Notes: a model not told the origin generated them from the sequence alone. A stretch of DNA of 62,654 nt from Chitinophagaceae bacterium (GCA_004173355.1 SEAD01000012.1:1-62654); one strand, 5' to 3'; shown: positions 40,261-49,141, numbered from the stretch's first letter. Made by a program: numbers and translations.

Positions 40261-40343
40261 CCCGCCTATAGATTAGTAATTTGCAACTTCGCTCTGTAAC
40301 GTGCCAGCGTGGCGGAAGCTTTTTTTAAACTAAAGAGACTTTG

Positions 40344-40937
40344 ATGAAAAATGGAATTTTAGTGTGGAACGTGTTACTTACTATCGCCGCAGGTGTTTTG
40401 TTTTTCCTCTACTTCGGAAACAAAAAAACGGCAACAACCCCCGCAGGCAAACCTGCTGCGGCAGCCACTGCGGATGGTTTCCGTATCGCTTACTTCGAGA
40501 TGGATTCAATCGAGAACAACTTCGATAAAGTAAAGGATGTAAAATCCGAGATCGCCAAAAAAGAAGAGCAGTACAGCAACGGTCTTTCCAGCCTCGATAA
40601 TACATACCGCAAACGCGTACAGGATTACCAGCAGCGTGCCCAGCAGATGACCCAGCAGGATTATGAAGCTGCCCAGATCGAACTCAAAAAACTGGAAGAG
40701 TCACTGAAAGGACAGAAAATGCAGCTGGATGCGGATTACCAGGACTTCGTTACCAAACGGAATGTGGGATTGAAAAAAAGCATCGAGGAATACATCGCCG
40801 AGTATAACAAGGATCGCAAATATTCCTATATCGTAGCCTCCGACCAGGGATTCTTCTACTATAAGGATTCGGTGTATGATATCACTGCTGAAGTAATCCG
40901 TGGCCTCAACGATAAATACAAAACAAAAAAAGACTAA
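40344..40937 (+). CDS. OmpH/Skp-family periplasmic chaperone-like protein
   Basis: A 197-residue protein with an N-terminal membrane segment (about 7-24) that may be a signal anchor, then a long charged helical region. The pattern IAYFEMDSIENNF, followed by a coiled coil of about 90 residues rich in Lys, Glu and Gln, and a small C-terminal strand region (YSYIVASDQGFFYYKDSVYDIT), matches OmpH/Skp proteins. These hold unfolded outer-membrane proteins in the periplasm. The start is ATG at 40344; a TTG lies directly before it. It is transcribed alone, with a promoter and a terminator. Confidence 0.85.
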   Translation: MKNGILVWNVLLTIAAGVLFFLYFGNKKTATTPAGKPAAAATADGFRIAYFEMDSIENNFDKVKDVKSEIAKKEEQYSNGLSSLDNTYRKRVQDYQQRAQQMTQQDYEAAQIELKKLEESLKGQKMQLDADYQDFVTKRNVGLKKSIEEYIAEYNKDRKYSYIVASDQGFFYYKDSVYDITAEVIRGLNDKYKTKKD

Positions 40938-40963
40938 GCCCGGATCGCCGGCCAACATACCCA

Positions 40964-40988
40964 AACCTGCCCGAACGGCAGGTTTTTT
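40964..40988 (+). terminator. terminator after the OmpH-like gene
   Basis: AACCTGCC (40964-40971) pairs with GGCAGGTT (40977-40984), followed by a T-run to 40988. Confidence 0.9.
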
Positions 40989-41034
40989 ATTTGCCCGCCT
41001 TTTTCCCTATCTTGACCATTAAACAACTGCCTTC

Positions 41035-42465
41035 ATGACGGAACAGACTTCATTCAAACGCTCCCTTGGCCTGCTTGATGCCACCATGATCGTGGCCGGC
41101 TCAATGATCGGTTCGGGGATCTTCATTGTAAGCTCGGATATCGTGCAGAATGTGGGCAGCGCGGGCTGGCTCATTGCGGTATGGGTTATCACCGCATTCA
41201 TGACCATCAGCGCAGCAGTATCTTACGGGGAGCTGAGCAGTATGTACCCCAAAGCCGGCGGCCAGTATGTGTACCTGAAAGAAGCCTACAATCCATTGAT
41301 GGGTTTCCTGTATGGCTGGAGTTTTTTCGCCGTTATCCAGACCGCTACAATCGCGGCAGTAGGTGTGGCATTTGCCCGGTACACGGCTTACCTGGTCCCG
41401 CAGTTCAGTGAAACAAATATCATCGCAGACCTCGGGTTTGTAAAAATATCCGCAGCACAGATCCTGGCAATAGGTACCATCGTGATCCTGACCTACACCA
41501 ATACCCGTGGTGTGAAGGAAGGGAAATTTATCCAGACATTGTTTACTTCAGTCAAACTGGTATCACTGTTTGGCCTGATCTTCCTAGGGTTCCTGCTGGT
41601 AAAAGATTCGTTCTGGGGTGCAAACTGGCAGGATGCATGGACTTCCGTCAGCGTGAAGGATACGGATGGTAAAATAACTGACCCGCATGTATGGCGGTCG
41701 ATCGGCGGTGCCGCATTGGTAGGCGCGATAGCCACTTCCATGGTGGGTTCCATTTTCAGCAGTGATGCATGGAACAACGTCACGTTTATTGCAGGCGAAG
41801 TCAAAAATCCGCAGCGGAATATCGGACTCAGCCTCTTCCTTGGTACCCTCGTGGTTTCCATTATTTATATCTCGGCCAACCTGATGTACCTCTACGTGAT
41901 GCCGATCCAGTCCATCGCATTCCCGGCCGGCAACCGCGTGGCTGTGGCGGCATCGGATGCCATTTTCGGCGCCGCCGGTTCAACCGTCATTGCCGTGATG
42001 ATCATGATTTCCACTTTTGGATGCAATAACGGTCTGATCCTCGCCGGGTCAAGGGTATATTATACCATGGCCAATGATGGACTGTTTTTCAAACAGGCAG
42101 GTAAACTGAATAAAAATGCAGTACCACAATGGGCACTCTGGGCGCAGGCGGTGGTGGCATCCCTGCTTTGCCTGAGCGGTGGATACAATGAACTGCTGAC
42201 CATGATTTCCTTTGTGGTAGTTATATTTTATATCCTTACGATCATCGGGATTTTTATCCTCCGGAAAAAACGTCCGGATTTTGAACGGCCCTACAAAGCT
42301 TTTGGCTACCCTGTACTGCCCATCATTTATATCCTGCTGGGGGCAACCTTCTGTATCTTCCTTGCCCGCTTCGAAACCAAGTATACTATGTGGGGCCTGG
42401 CCATTGTGCTGGCAGGTGTGCCACTTTATTACGTAGCTATTTCACAGAAAAAAACACAACCGTAA
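41035..42465 (+). CDS. amino acid permease (APC superfamily, LAT-like)
   Basis: A 476-residue inner-membrane transporter with about twelve hydrophobic segments. Helix 1 has the APC substrate motif MIVAGSMIGSGIFIVSSDI, and YPKAGGQYVYLKEAYNPLMGF follows helix 2. This pattern matches the L-type/cationic (SLC7-like) branch, which moves neutral or basic amino acids. It is only distantly like the permease at 4790-6175. It follows a terminator, so it is separately transcribed; a weak TATCTTG (41008-41014) may be its -7 element. Exact substrate unknown. Confidence 0.9.
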   Translation: MTEQTSFKRSLGLLDATMIVAGSMIGSGIFIVSSDIVQNVGSAGWLIAVWVITAFMTISAAVSYGELSSMYPKAGGQYVYLKEAYNPLMGFLYGWSFFAVIQTATIAAVGVAFARYTAYLVPQFSETNIIADLGFVKISAAQILAIGTIVILTYTNTRGVKEGKFIQTLFTSVKLVSLFGLIFLGFLLVKDSFWGANWQDAWTSVSVKDTDGKITDPHVWRSIGGAALVGAIATSMVGSIFSSDAWNNVTFIAGEVKNPQRNIGLSLFLGTLVVSIIYISANLMYLYVMPIQSIAFPAGNRVAVAASDAIFGAAGSTVIAVMIMISTFGCNNGLILAGSRVYYTMANDGLFFKQAGKLNKNAVPQWALWAQAVVASLLCLSGGYNELLTMISFVVVIFYILTIIGIFILRKKRPDFERPYKAFGYPVLPIIYILLGATFCIFLARFETKYTMWGLAIVLAGVPLYYVAISQKKTQP

Positions 42466-42531
42466 AATAAGCATACAACTCCGGAGCATCTGTGCCGGAT
42501 GTATTCCTGACCACCACCAACACCGCCACCT

Positions 42532-43155
42532 ATGTTATCCATGAAGTTCCGGACTGCAGTACTGCTGTTCAGCATAATTGCCCTGACTGCCGGTTGTGCC
42601 ACCACCCGGCATGTAAGTAATTTTAATTATTACACAAGGAACACCGGGGGAAAAGGGAGTTACCTGCTGATGAACGACGGGAAAAAGATAACCGGTTCGC
42701 ATGTGCAGTGGTCAGATATGCCTAATACGAGTACATGGGTTTCGATTGACAACCAGCGTTACAGGCGGACAGAGGTCAAAGCCGTGTGCCAGGGTGGGAT
42801 TTACTTTATCTATTACAAGGGACAATATCTCAAACGTATCATCACGGGGAACAAACTGAATGTGTATTCAAATATTGCACGTTTCAGTATTGGCGGTGCC
42901 CAGAACTACGAAACACCCGGACGCACTTATATCGTATGCTGGCTGCAACGCGGCAGCGATGGTGAACTGGTCCGGTATACCGGTAATGAGTTGCTGGCAA
43001 CAGAAGTACGCGACTGTCCGATGGCCTATGGGATGGCACACAAGTCATCCGCTGAAATCCGCAGGCTGACAAAAGATGATCCTGACTACCTCAACCGGAT
43101 CGTGGATATATTCAACAACAATTGCCGTCTCCCGGAAGAACAGGCCGTGCGTTAG
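42532..43155 (+). CDS. predicted lipoprotein of unknown function
   Basis: A 207-residue protein with a signal peptide ending in the lipobox LTAGC (Cys22), so it is likely lipid-anchored in the envelope. The start may be Met1 or Met4 (MKFRTAVLL). The mature part has several short beta-like stretches (YLLMNDGKKITG, GIYFIYYKGQYLKR) and a helical C-terminus (DPDYLNRIVDIFNNN). I recognise no domain. It follows the permease by 66 nt on the same strand and ends 5 nt before a 15-bp tandem repeat. Confidence 0.75.
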   Translation: MLSMKFRTAVLLFSIIALTAGCATTRHVSNFNYYTRNTGGKGSYLLMNDGKKITGSHVQWSDMPNTSTWVSIDNQRYRRTEVKAVCQGGIYFIYYKGQYLKRIITGNKLNVYSNIARFSIGGAQNYETPGRTYIVCWLQRGSDGELVRYTGNELLATEVRDCPMAYGMAHKSSAEIRRLTKDDPDYLNRIVDIFNNNCRLPEEQAVR

Positions 43156-43160
43156 TTTTC

Positions 43161-43235
43161 GCATCCCGGCTGACTGCATCCCGGCTAACCGCATCCCGAT
43201 TGACCGCATCCCGGCTGACCGTGCCCGGTCATCCG
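43161..43235. repeat. 15-bp tandem repeat, about five units
   Basis: Four well-conserved units with consensus GCATCCCGGCTGACC (43161-43175, 43176-43190, 43191-43205, 43206-43220) and a degenerate fifth (43221-43235). It fills the gap between two convergent genes, and its last bases include the stop codon of the histidine kinase gene. Confidence 0.85.
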
Positions 43236-45181
43236 GCATCCTCCACGATTATGTAGACCGAGGTGCCACTGCCGGGAGTGGACTCGATATCGAGTTTGCC
43301 CCGGAGGTAACTGACCCTGCTGCGGATATTTTCAAGGCCTATCCCGCTGGCAGCGGAACCGGTATCAAATCCTTTCCCGTCGTCTTCCACAGTGATGGTC
43401 ATCTGTCCGGGGATCTTCGTCACCTGCACGAGGGCCGTTTTGGCGGCGGCATGTTTCATGATATTATTCACCAGCTCCTGCACAATACGATAGATGGTCA
43501 CGGATGTGTTGCCGGCTATTTCAAGGCCAGCCAGTCCCACGGACTGGTAACTCACCGCCAATGCCCCGCTTTTATTGATGTCATGGCAAAAATCCCTGAG
43601 GGCGGTATCAAGGCCAAAACGGATCAATGCATCCGGCATAAGGTTGTGCGCGAGTCGGCGCATTTCGGTGATTGAACTATCGAGCATACCGATACTGCGC
43701 GTGATGGTGCCCATTGCGGCATCGGGCACGGACTGCGACTGTCCCACACCTGCAAGCGTATGCCTGATCCCGCTGAGCATCCCGCCGAGTCCGTCATGCA
43801 GGTCTTTTGACAAGCGCGTGCGTTCACGTTCCTCTCCCTGCAGGATGGCTTCCGCAGAGGCCAGCTGGTTTTCCGTTTCCAGTTCACGGATCCGCTGTTG
43901 CTGCAACTTCTGTTTCTGCCTGTAGTTGCGGTAGATCAGCAGTGCAACCAATGCCAGGATAATGGCTGCACCGATAAAGATAGAGTTCACCAGGTTTTTC
44001 TGGCGGATAGTGAGTGCCTGTACTTTCTGTTCGGCCTCAAGCCGCTGGATGGTGCTGACCTTTTTTTCCGTTTCGTATTTTTTGTCGAGTTCGGCGGACT
44101 GCTTTGACATCAGGTCTGTAAGGGCCGAATCGAGAATGGTATTGCTCAGGTCGTCGAGCTCATATCCCAGGGCAGGTTGCTGCGTGGCATAGGCAATACT
44201 GCTGAGCAGCCGGGTGCAGCTGATTTGTTCCAGTTTGAGATCATACTCCATCGAAATCTGTCTGGCTTCGGTCGCCAGCTGTTTTGCCCTGCTATAATCT
44301 TTCCCCTGCAATGCAGCAATTGCCAGTGCACGAAGTGCGGAACACTCCATATCCTTTGCGCCCGTCTGCCGCGCCAGTCCGAGACTCTGCATGATGTAAA
44401 CCGACATCGCACTGAAATTATGGTTCATCCGCTCAATCTCCGCGAGGTTTGACAGGACAGCAGCCATGACCCGCGGGTTTTCCAGCTTCTTCGCAAGTGT
44501 CAGTGCTTCCTGGAGCAATGGTTTACCGGCGGCCTGGTCGTCGCTGGTCAGGTAAACGGTAGCCAGGCTGACCAGTGCACTGGTAAGGAAGTAATCCTGT
44601 TTCAGTTCGCGCGCCTGTTTTACTGCAAGGTTCCCGAATTCGATCGCCCTGGTTTTTTCCCCGCGCAACTGGTAGAGGTTGCAGAGTGCATCATTTACCT
44701 GCACCAGAATTTCTTTTTTCCCGTATTTCTCCAGGATCCTGCGGCCACGGAGACTGTAATCCAACGCTTTTTCAAACGAGGAAAGCCCGCGGTAGCCAAT
44801 CGAAATATTGAAGAGGGCCATGCCGATATTCAGTGAGTCGCCCTGGCCCTCGGCAACCCTGAGCGACTGCTCATGTAGCAGCAGCGCGGAGTCAAGCTGG
44901 TTAGTAGTATGGAAAAGATCCGCGAGTTCAACCAGTGAATTAAAATGCCCCGGATAGTACCCGATCTCGATACTCTCGGCAAGTGACTGGTTAAATATTT
45001 TCCTTGCCCGCAACTGGTCTGCGGGAGCCACCAGCTTTGCTGCGGCCAGCAGGTAGTTTACGCGGTTGCTGTCTTTTTTCAAAGCTTCGGCTTTGCGCAG
45101 GAGGCTGTCCGCTACCGGTGTCTGGGCACCGGTCCGCAGCACTGTGGCCAACGCCAGCAGGATGAGCAGGGAAAAACGCAT
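43229..45181 (-). CDS. sensor histidine kinase with TPR sensor region (HisKA_3 type)
   Basis: A 650-residue membrane sensor kinase. The signal peptide is 1-19 and a TPR-like helical repeat region of about 350 residues lies outside the membrane. A coiled segment (about 365-395), one membrane span (399-418) and a second coiled coil follow. The dimerisation/phosphoacceptor region is of the NarL-partner type, with His462 in SKDLHDGLGG. The ATPase domain has the N box (Asn572-573, LVNNIMKH), DDGKGFD and GIGLENIRSRV. Such kinases phosphorylate LuxR/NarL-type regulators, but no regulator gene adjoins. The C-terminus lies in the tandem repeat. Confidence 0.92.
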   Translation of the reverse strand: MRFSLLILLALATVLRTGAQTPVADSLLRKAEALKKDSNRVNYLLAAAKLVAPADQLRARKIFNQSLAESIEIGYYPGHFNSLVELADLFHTTNQLDSALLLHEQSLRVAEGQGDSLNIGMALFNISIGYRGLSSFEKALDYSLRGRRILEKYGKKEILVQVNDALCNLYQLRGEKTRAIEFGNLAVKQARELKQDYFLTSALVSLATVYLTSDDQAAGKPLLQEALTLAKKLENPRVMAAVLSNLAEIERMNHNFSAMSVYIMQSLGLARQTGAKDMECSALRALAIAALQGKDYSRAKQLATEARQISMEYDLKLEQISCTRLLSSIAYATQQPALGYELDDLSNTILDSALTDLMSKQSAELDKKYETEKKVSTIQRLEAEQKVQALTIRQKNLVNSIFIGAAIILALVALLIYRNYRQKQKLQQQRIRELETENQLASAEAILQGEERERTRLSKDLHDGLGGMLSGIRHTLAGVGQSQSVPDAAMGTITRSIGMLDSSITEMRRLAHNLMPDALIRFGLDTALRDFCHDINKSGALAVSYQSVGLAGLEIAGNTSVTIYRIVQELVNNIMKHAAAKTALVQVTKIPGQMTITVEDDGKGFDTGSAASGIGLENIRSRVSYLRGKLDIESTPGSGTSVYIIVEDAG

Positions 45182-45274
45182 ATAGCTAATATAAACAAAA
45201 GCATAAATGGAAAGAAATGGTACATTTTTGGCACTGGGACGGGTACACCTTCAACCTGGATTAAACAAAGCCAT

Positions 45275-45721
45275 ATGGATAACAGCACCGTTTTCGTTGA
45301 ACATGTAATTGAAGCACCGGTAGCGGATGTGTGGAAAGCCATCACCGACAAAGAGGAAATGAAAAAATGGTATTTCACCGTGGAAGATTTCCGGCTGGAA
45401 AAAGAATTCATTTTCCATTTTGACGGACAGGGGTCCAAAGGTGAACAGTACCATCACATCTGCGTAATTACTGAAATCGATCCAGGCAAAAAATTGCAGC
45501 ATACCTGGAGGTACCAGGATTTTCCGGGTGAGTCACTGGTGACCTGGGAGCTGATCCCCGAGGGTGACTTTACCCGCGTGCAGCTGACCCACCAGGGACT
45601 GGATTCGTTTCCGCAGGACAGCCCGGATTTTGAAAAGGCCAGTTTCAAACAGGGATGGACACAGATCATCACGGTAATGCTGGCCGGTTTTTTTAAAGAA
45701 AAAACATCTGTCAATTCCTGA
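45275..45721 (+). CDS. SRPBCC (AHSA1-like) domain protein
   Basis: A 148-residue cytosolic protein of the START/Bet v1-like superfamily. The family opening VEHVIEAPVADVWKAITDKEEMKKWYF is readable over about 8-34, followed by the beta-rich core (LQHTWRYQDFPGESLVTWEL) and the C-terminal helix (FKQGWTQIITVMLAGFF). These proteins bind hydrophobic ligands or, in AHSA1 relatives, chaperones. No specific ligand can be named. It is divergent from the histidine kinase, 93 nt apart. Confidence 0.88.
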   Translation: MDNSTVFVEHVIEAPVADVWKAITDKEEMKKWYFTVEDFRLEKEFIFHFDGQGSKGEQYHHICVITEIDPGKKLQHTWRYQDFPGESLVTWELIPEGDFTRVQLTHQGLDSFPQDSPDFEKASFKQGWTQIITVMLAGFFKEKTSVNS

Positions 45722-45785
45722 ATCCTTCATGGATAGCCCACTCAATCCTTAATGCATAGACACCTTGGCGCCGCCATGGGTATGC

Positions 45786-46463
45786 CTAGACTTTTGTCTT
45801 TGCCTCCTTCTGCATATCGAGTACTGTGCTGTCGAGCATCGCGCGGTAATTGACCAGTAATTCAAAAAAGATTTTTATCAGGGCAAAGACCAGTACGAAG
45901 ATCATTTGCCCCCCGAGCATCAGGAACATGCTGCCGAGGATAACGGTGAACTGCTGTACGAAGATCCGTCCGTAAGGCTGGAACATGATTTTGATCATCG
46001 GTGTGTCTTTGTATTCATTATTCAGTACAAAAGGCAGGATGTCCTGCGCGAGATAACCAAGCAGCAATGCCGACAGCATGATGCGTACATCGCCGGTCAG
46101 GAATGTGGGGAAATGGGTGAGGAAATACAGGGAGCTTTTGCCATCGGGTACCACGCCGGCCACCCCGGAAAAAATCGCCATCTGGACCCCCACGAATATG
46201 CCGAAGTGGACCATGAAAAAAAGGATAAAAAATAACCCGCTGACTTCCTGTTTCTGTTCGCCATTGTACCAGGTATCTTTCTTTTTGTAGAAGGTAGCGA
46301 TCAGGAGTTTGAGTACAGTCATGCCGCCGACCAGCAGGGTCTCCAGGGCATAGGCGATAAATGCATCCAGCGGGTGCCAGCCCAGGAACCATACTCCATA
46401 AACCGGTACCAGGTTGGCCGCGATCATGAGGTAGTCGGTCTTTTTAAGTTTACGCAGTTTCAT
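45786..46463 (-). CDS. DUF6498-like integral membrane protein
   Basis: A 225-residue membrane protein with about five or six hydrophobic segments. The start KTDYLMIAANLVPVYGVWFLGWHPLDAFIAY and the acidic residue within the membrane near YALETLLVG match the pattern I associate with DUF6498 proteins. Function unknown. It is divergent from the isoaspartyl peptidase gene, 70 nt apart, and convergent with the SRPBCC gene. Confidence 0.7.
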   Translation of the reverse strand: MKLRKLKKTDYLMIAANLVPVYGVWFLGWHPLDAFIAYALETLLVGGMTVLKLLIATFYKKKDTWYNGEQKQEVSGLFFILFFMVHFGIFVGVQMAIFSGVAGVVPDGKSSLYFLTHFPTFLTGDVRIMLSALLLGYLAQDILPFVLNNEYKDTPMIKIMFQPYGRIFVQQFTVILGSMFLMLGGQMIFVLVFALIKIFFELLVNYRAMLDSTVLDMQKEAKTKV

Positions 46464-46476
46464 GTTGGTGGAAAGG

Positions 46477-46505
46477 TTTGGTAGCGTACAAAATAGCTAA
46501 TTTCG
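46477..46505 (+). promoter_or_regulatory. possible promoter of the isoaspartyl peptidase gene
   Basis: TTTG (46477-46480), a 17-nt spacer and TAATTTCG (46498-46505), a one-base variant of the -7 motif, end 28 nt before the ATG. Confidence 0.4.
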
Positions 46506-46533
46506 GGGCGGGTTCAAATACCCACCAGCACTT

Positions 46534-47475
46534 ATGGCAATCATCTCATTAGCTATCCATGGAGGGGCAGGAACGATCCTGAAAACAGATATGACCGATG
46601 AAAAGGAATCGGCTTACCGCATGGGGCTGCAGGCGGCACTTGATGCAGGGTATGCAGTATTGGAGAAAGGCGGTGAAGCAATCGATGCCGTGGTGGCGGC
46701 CGTTGTGGAGCTGGAAAACAATATCCTTTTCAATGCCGGGAGGGGATCCGTTTTCGCCAGTGATGGCGGGCATGAAATGGATGCTTCGCTGATGCAGGGC
46801 AGGGACCTCGCGGCGGGTGCTGTCAGTGCCGTAAAGAACATCCGGAATCCGATACTCCTGGCAAAGCAGGTAATGACGGCAAGCGAACATGTCATGCTGA
46901 GCGGCAAGGGCGCCAATGATTTTGCCGCTGCACAGGGTTTTGACAAAGAACCGGATGAATACTTTTATTCCGCATTCCGTCACGAACAATGGAAGGCGGT
47001 GCAGGGCAGTGATAAAACCATGCTGGACCATAATCCGCTGGTAAAGGATAAAAAATTCGGGACGGTGGGTGCGGTAGCCTGTGATGCCAATGGGCATATT
47101 GCCGCGGCTACGAGTACGGGTGGTATGACCAACAAACAATACGGCCGCGTGGGCGATAGCCCGATAATCGGCGCAGGTACTTATGCGAACGATGGCACCT
47201 GTGCGATCAGCTGTACCGGGCATGGTGAATTATTTATCCGCGCCGTGGCAGCCTATGATGTGAGCTGCCTGATGGAATACAAGGGGCTGAGCCTCCGGGA
47301 GGCCATGGATATCGTGGTGCATGACCGTCTTGTTAAAATCAAGGGAGAGGGGGGTATGATCGGGGTGGATGCCAAAGGGAATGCGGCCCTGCTGTTTAAC
47401 AGCGATGGCATGTACCGCGGGTTGAAAACAAGTGCCGGTGCTGATTTTACCGCTATTTACAAAGATGAATACTGA
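46534..47475 (+). CDS. isoaspartyl peptidase/L-asparaginase (Ntn-hydrolase, T2 family)
   Basis: A 313-residue plant-type asparaginase that cleaves beta-aspartyl dipeptides and sometimes asparagine. The precursor is expected to cut itself between Gly176 and Thr177 (KKFGTVGAVA), freeing Thr177 as the nucleophile. The N-terminal LAIHGGAG, the oxyanion/substrate motif TSTGGMTNKQYGRVGDSPIIGAG and TGHGE are all intact. No signal peptide, so it is cytosolic. In cyanophycin-using bacteria related enzymes split the beta-Asp-Arg product of cyanophycinase; cphA and cphB lie 39-42 kb away in this window. Clean-up of damaged proteins is the alternative role. Confidence 0.93.
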   Translation: MAIISLAIHGGAGTILKTDMTDEKESAYRMGLQAALDAGYAVLEKGGEAIDAVVAAVVELENNILFNAGRGSVFASDGGHEMDASLMQGRDLAAGAVSAVKNIRNPILLAKQVMTASEHVMLSGKGANDFAAAQGFDKEPDEYFYSAFRHEQWKAVQGSDKTMLDHNPLVKDKKFGTVGAVACDANGHIAAATSTGGMTNKQYGRVGDSPIIGAGTYANDGTCAISCTGHGELFIRAVAAYDVSCLMEYKGLSLREAMDIVVHDRLVKIKGEGGMIGVDAKGNAALLFNSDGMYRGLKTSAGADFTAIYKDEY

Positions 47476-47482
47476 TCCCTGG

Positions 47483-47514
47483 TTTGCGTCTTTTTATCCA
47501 TTGCCTTAAATTTG
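47483..47514 (+). promoter_or_regulatory. promoter of ispD, nearly leaderless
   Basis: TTTG (47483-47486), a 20-nt spacer and TAAATTTG (47507-47514), both exact. The ispD ATG follows after only 4 nt, so transcription should start at or beside the start codon. Confidence 0.75.
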
Positions 47515-47518
47515 CCCC

Positions 47519-48205
47519 ATGAAAAAGTTTGCTGTGATTGTTGCCGGTGGAACGGGTACGCGTATGGGAACTGACCTGCCAAAACAATTTTTGTCGCTCC
47601 ACGACAAGCCTGTGCTTTATTACACGATCCAGGCGTTCCTTGATTCGTATAAAGACCTTGAAATTGTACTGGTGCTGCCGGTTGAACATATGGACAGGGC
47701 CCAGGAAATCATCGATGGATATTTTGACAAGGAACGGATCCGCCTGACTGCCGGCGGTGACACACGTTTCCAGTCCGTAAAAAACGGACTCGCCCTGATC
47801 GAAGAGGAGTCTATCATTTTCGTGCATGATGGAGTGCGTTGCCTCGTTTCAAAAGAACTCATCCACCGGTGTTACGGGCAGGCGCTCGAGATCGGAACGG
47901 CAATCCCTGCGGTGGTTTCAAAAGACAGCATCCGGTTTATCATGGAAGATGGCAACCATGTGCTGGATCGTGAAAAAGTGATGGTGATCCAGACCCCGCA
48001 GACTTTCCATAGCAAGATCCTGCTGCCCGCTTACCAGATTGATTTCAAGGACAAGTTTACCGATGAAGCTACGGTGGTGGAAGCATTCGGACTGAAAGTA
48101 TCACTGGTGCAGGGTGACGATAACAATATCAAGATCACCAGGCCGGTTGACCTGCTGCTGGCGGAGAAGTTGCTGAACTTAAGGGAAACAGAGGTGAAAG
48201 AATAA
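47519..48205 (+). CDS. ispD: 2-C-methyl-D-erythritol 4-phosphate cytidylyltransferase
   Basis: The third enzyme of the MEP isoprenoid pathway: MEP plus CTP gives CDP-ME. It has 228 residues. The nucleotide-binding loop VAGGTGTRMGTDLPKQF lies at about 8-24, IIFVHDGVRCLVS holds the metal-site Asp, and the C-terminal pattern TDEATVVEAFGLKV..GDDNNIKITRPVDL is diagnostic. Its promoter places the transcript start almost on the ATG. Confidence 0.96.
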   Translation: MKKFAVIVAGGTGTRMGTDLPKQFLSLHDKPVLYYTIQAFLDSYKDLEIVLVLPVEHMDRAQEIIDGYFDKERIRLTAGGDTRFQSVKNGLALIEEESIIFVHDGVRCLVSKELIHRCYGQALEIGTAIPAVVSKDSIRFIMEDGNHVLDREKVMVIQTPQTFHSKILLPAYQIDFKDKFTDEATVVEAFGLKVSLVQGDDNNIKITRPVDLLLAEKLLNLRETEVKE

Positions 48206-48208
48206 GGC

Positions 48209-49120
48209 TCAGCGTTTCAGCCATTTCAGGTAAAAAGGCAGTGTATTCGCTTTTACCCCAAAATATTTTTCTTCCCTCGCGCCGAAGCTGCTGTAGAAGA
48301 AAGCGAGGTTGCGCAGATCGGATCCTTCAAAATCGAGGAGGAGGTTTTCCCCTGCATGATCCCGGATAAATGAGTCAATCAGGGCATGTGATGCGCCGAT
48401 GGTACGTCCGTCAGGATGGTTTCCCACAAGGATATAGTAGGCGCGGTTATGTGAAAAGATAAACACACAGGAGGCGATCAGTTCGCCGCGGCCGGACAGT
48501 ATGCCGTAGGTCTCGGCCTGCCCGCGTTGTTTCATCTGTAGGTAAAGTTCACGGAATCGACCAAGGTTATCATCGGTTTCCATTCCACCTTCACGGGCCT
48601 GTGATTTTGCCAGATTGATAACCTGGTCCACGTCGAAACCCTTGGTGGGCGTGCATCCTACCTGGACTGCCTTTTTTATATTACGCCGGATATTATCTCG
48701 ATAGGCGGATGCAAGTTCGTCATAGGTGAACCGCAGGTTCAGGATAAAATTGCGCCGCTCATAAAAATGGATCCCTGCTATGGGGAAGAGGTTTTGGTGG
48801 TTCAGGTAAAAATCCCAGTATTTAAATTGTTTGGGGATACTGTGCATGAATTGTTTCATCGTAGCGGCATCCACCTTTTCACCAAAGATCCCGAGTTGTG
48901 CGCAGAGATAAGGTTGGTAGAGGTAGGCGATGCCATATTTGCGGTTCCAGGTGAGTGGCATCACGGCTTCATAGTCGCCCAGCACCAATGCGTCCCAGTG
49001 CAGGGCCATTCCATCGAGGTACCAGCTGTAGGCATACACGAGACCATTGGATGCCTGGTTGATACAGGCGTTCCATTTATCGCGGTCGATTGATTGACTG
49101 GTGATATGCCGGATATTCAA
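48209..49120 (-). CDS. GNAT/FemAB-like acyltransferase
   Basis: A 303-residue protein with two GNAT-like halves. The N-terminal half has the FemAB-like opening DKWNACINQASNGLVYAYSWYL and RKYGIAYLYQPYLCAQLG. The C-terminal half has the acyl-donor region SCVFIFSHNRAYYILVGNHPDGRTIGASHALIDSFI shortened to typical GNAT strands, then LLDFEGSDLRNLAFFYSSFG. Relatives transfer aminoacyl or acyl groups in envelope or peptidoglycan metabolism. Substrate unknown. It converges with ispD with 3 nt between stops and is downstream of the M1 peptidase on the same strand. Confidence 0.75.
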   Translation of the reverse strand: MNIRHITSQSIDRDKWNACINQASNGLVYAYSWYLDGMALHWDALVLGDYEAVMPLTWNRKYGIAYLYQPYLCAQLGIFGEKVDAATMKQFMHSIPKQFKYWDFYLNHQNLFPIAGIHFYERRNFILNLRFTYDELASAYRDNIRRNIKKAVQVGCTPTKGFDVDQVINLAKSQAREGGMETDDNLGRFRELYLQMKQRGQAETYGILSGRGELIASCVFIFSHNRAYYILVGNHPDGRTIGASHALIDSFIRDHAGENLLLDFEGSDLRNLAFFYSSFGAREEKYFGVKANTLPFYLKWLKR

Positions 49121-49141
49121 GGGAGCGGGTTTGATGTAGGA

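Larger units (their letters stand above)
40045..40343. other. intergenic region between rpoC and the OmpH-like gene
   Basis: About 300 nt without a credible gene. It holds the rpoC terminator at 40062-40101 and a -7 promoter element at 40253-40260. Nothing else is recognisable. Confidence 0.7.

Noticed and set aside
43161-43235. Tandem 15-bp repeat as a CRISPR array
   Set aside because: Units are directly adjacent with no spacers, and no cas gene is nearby.
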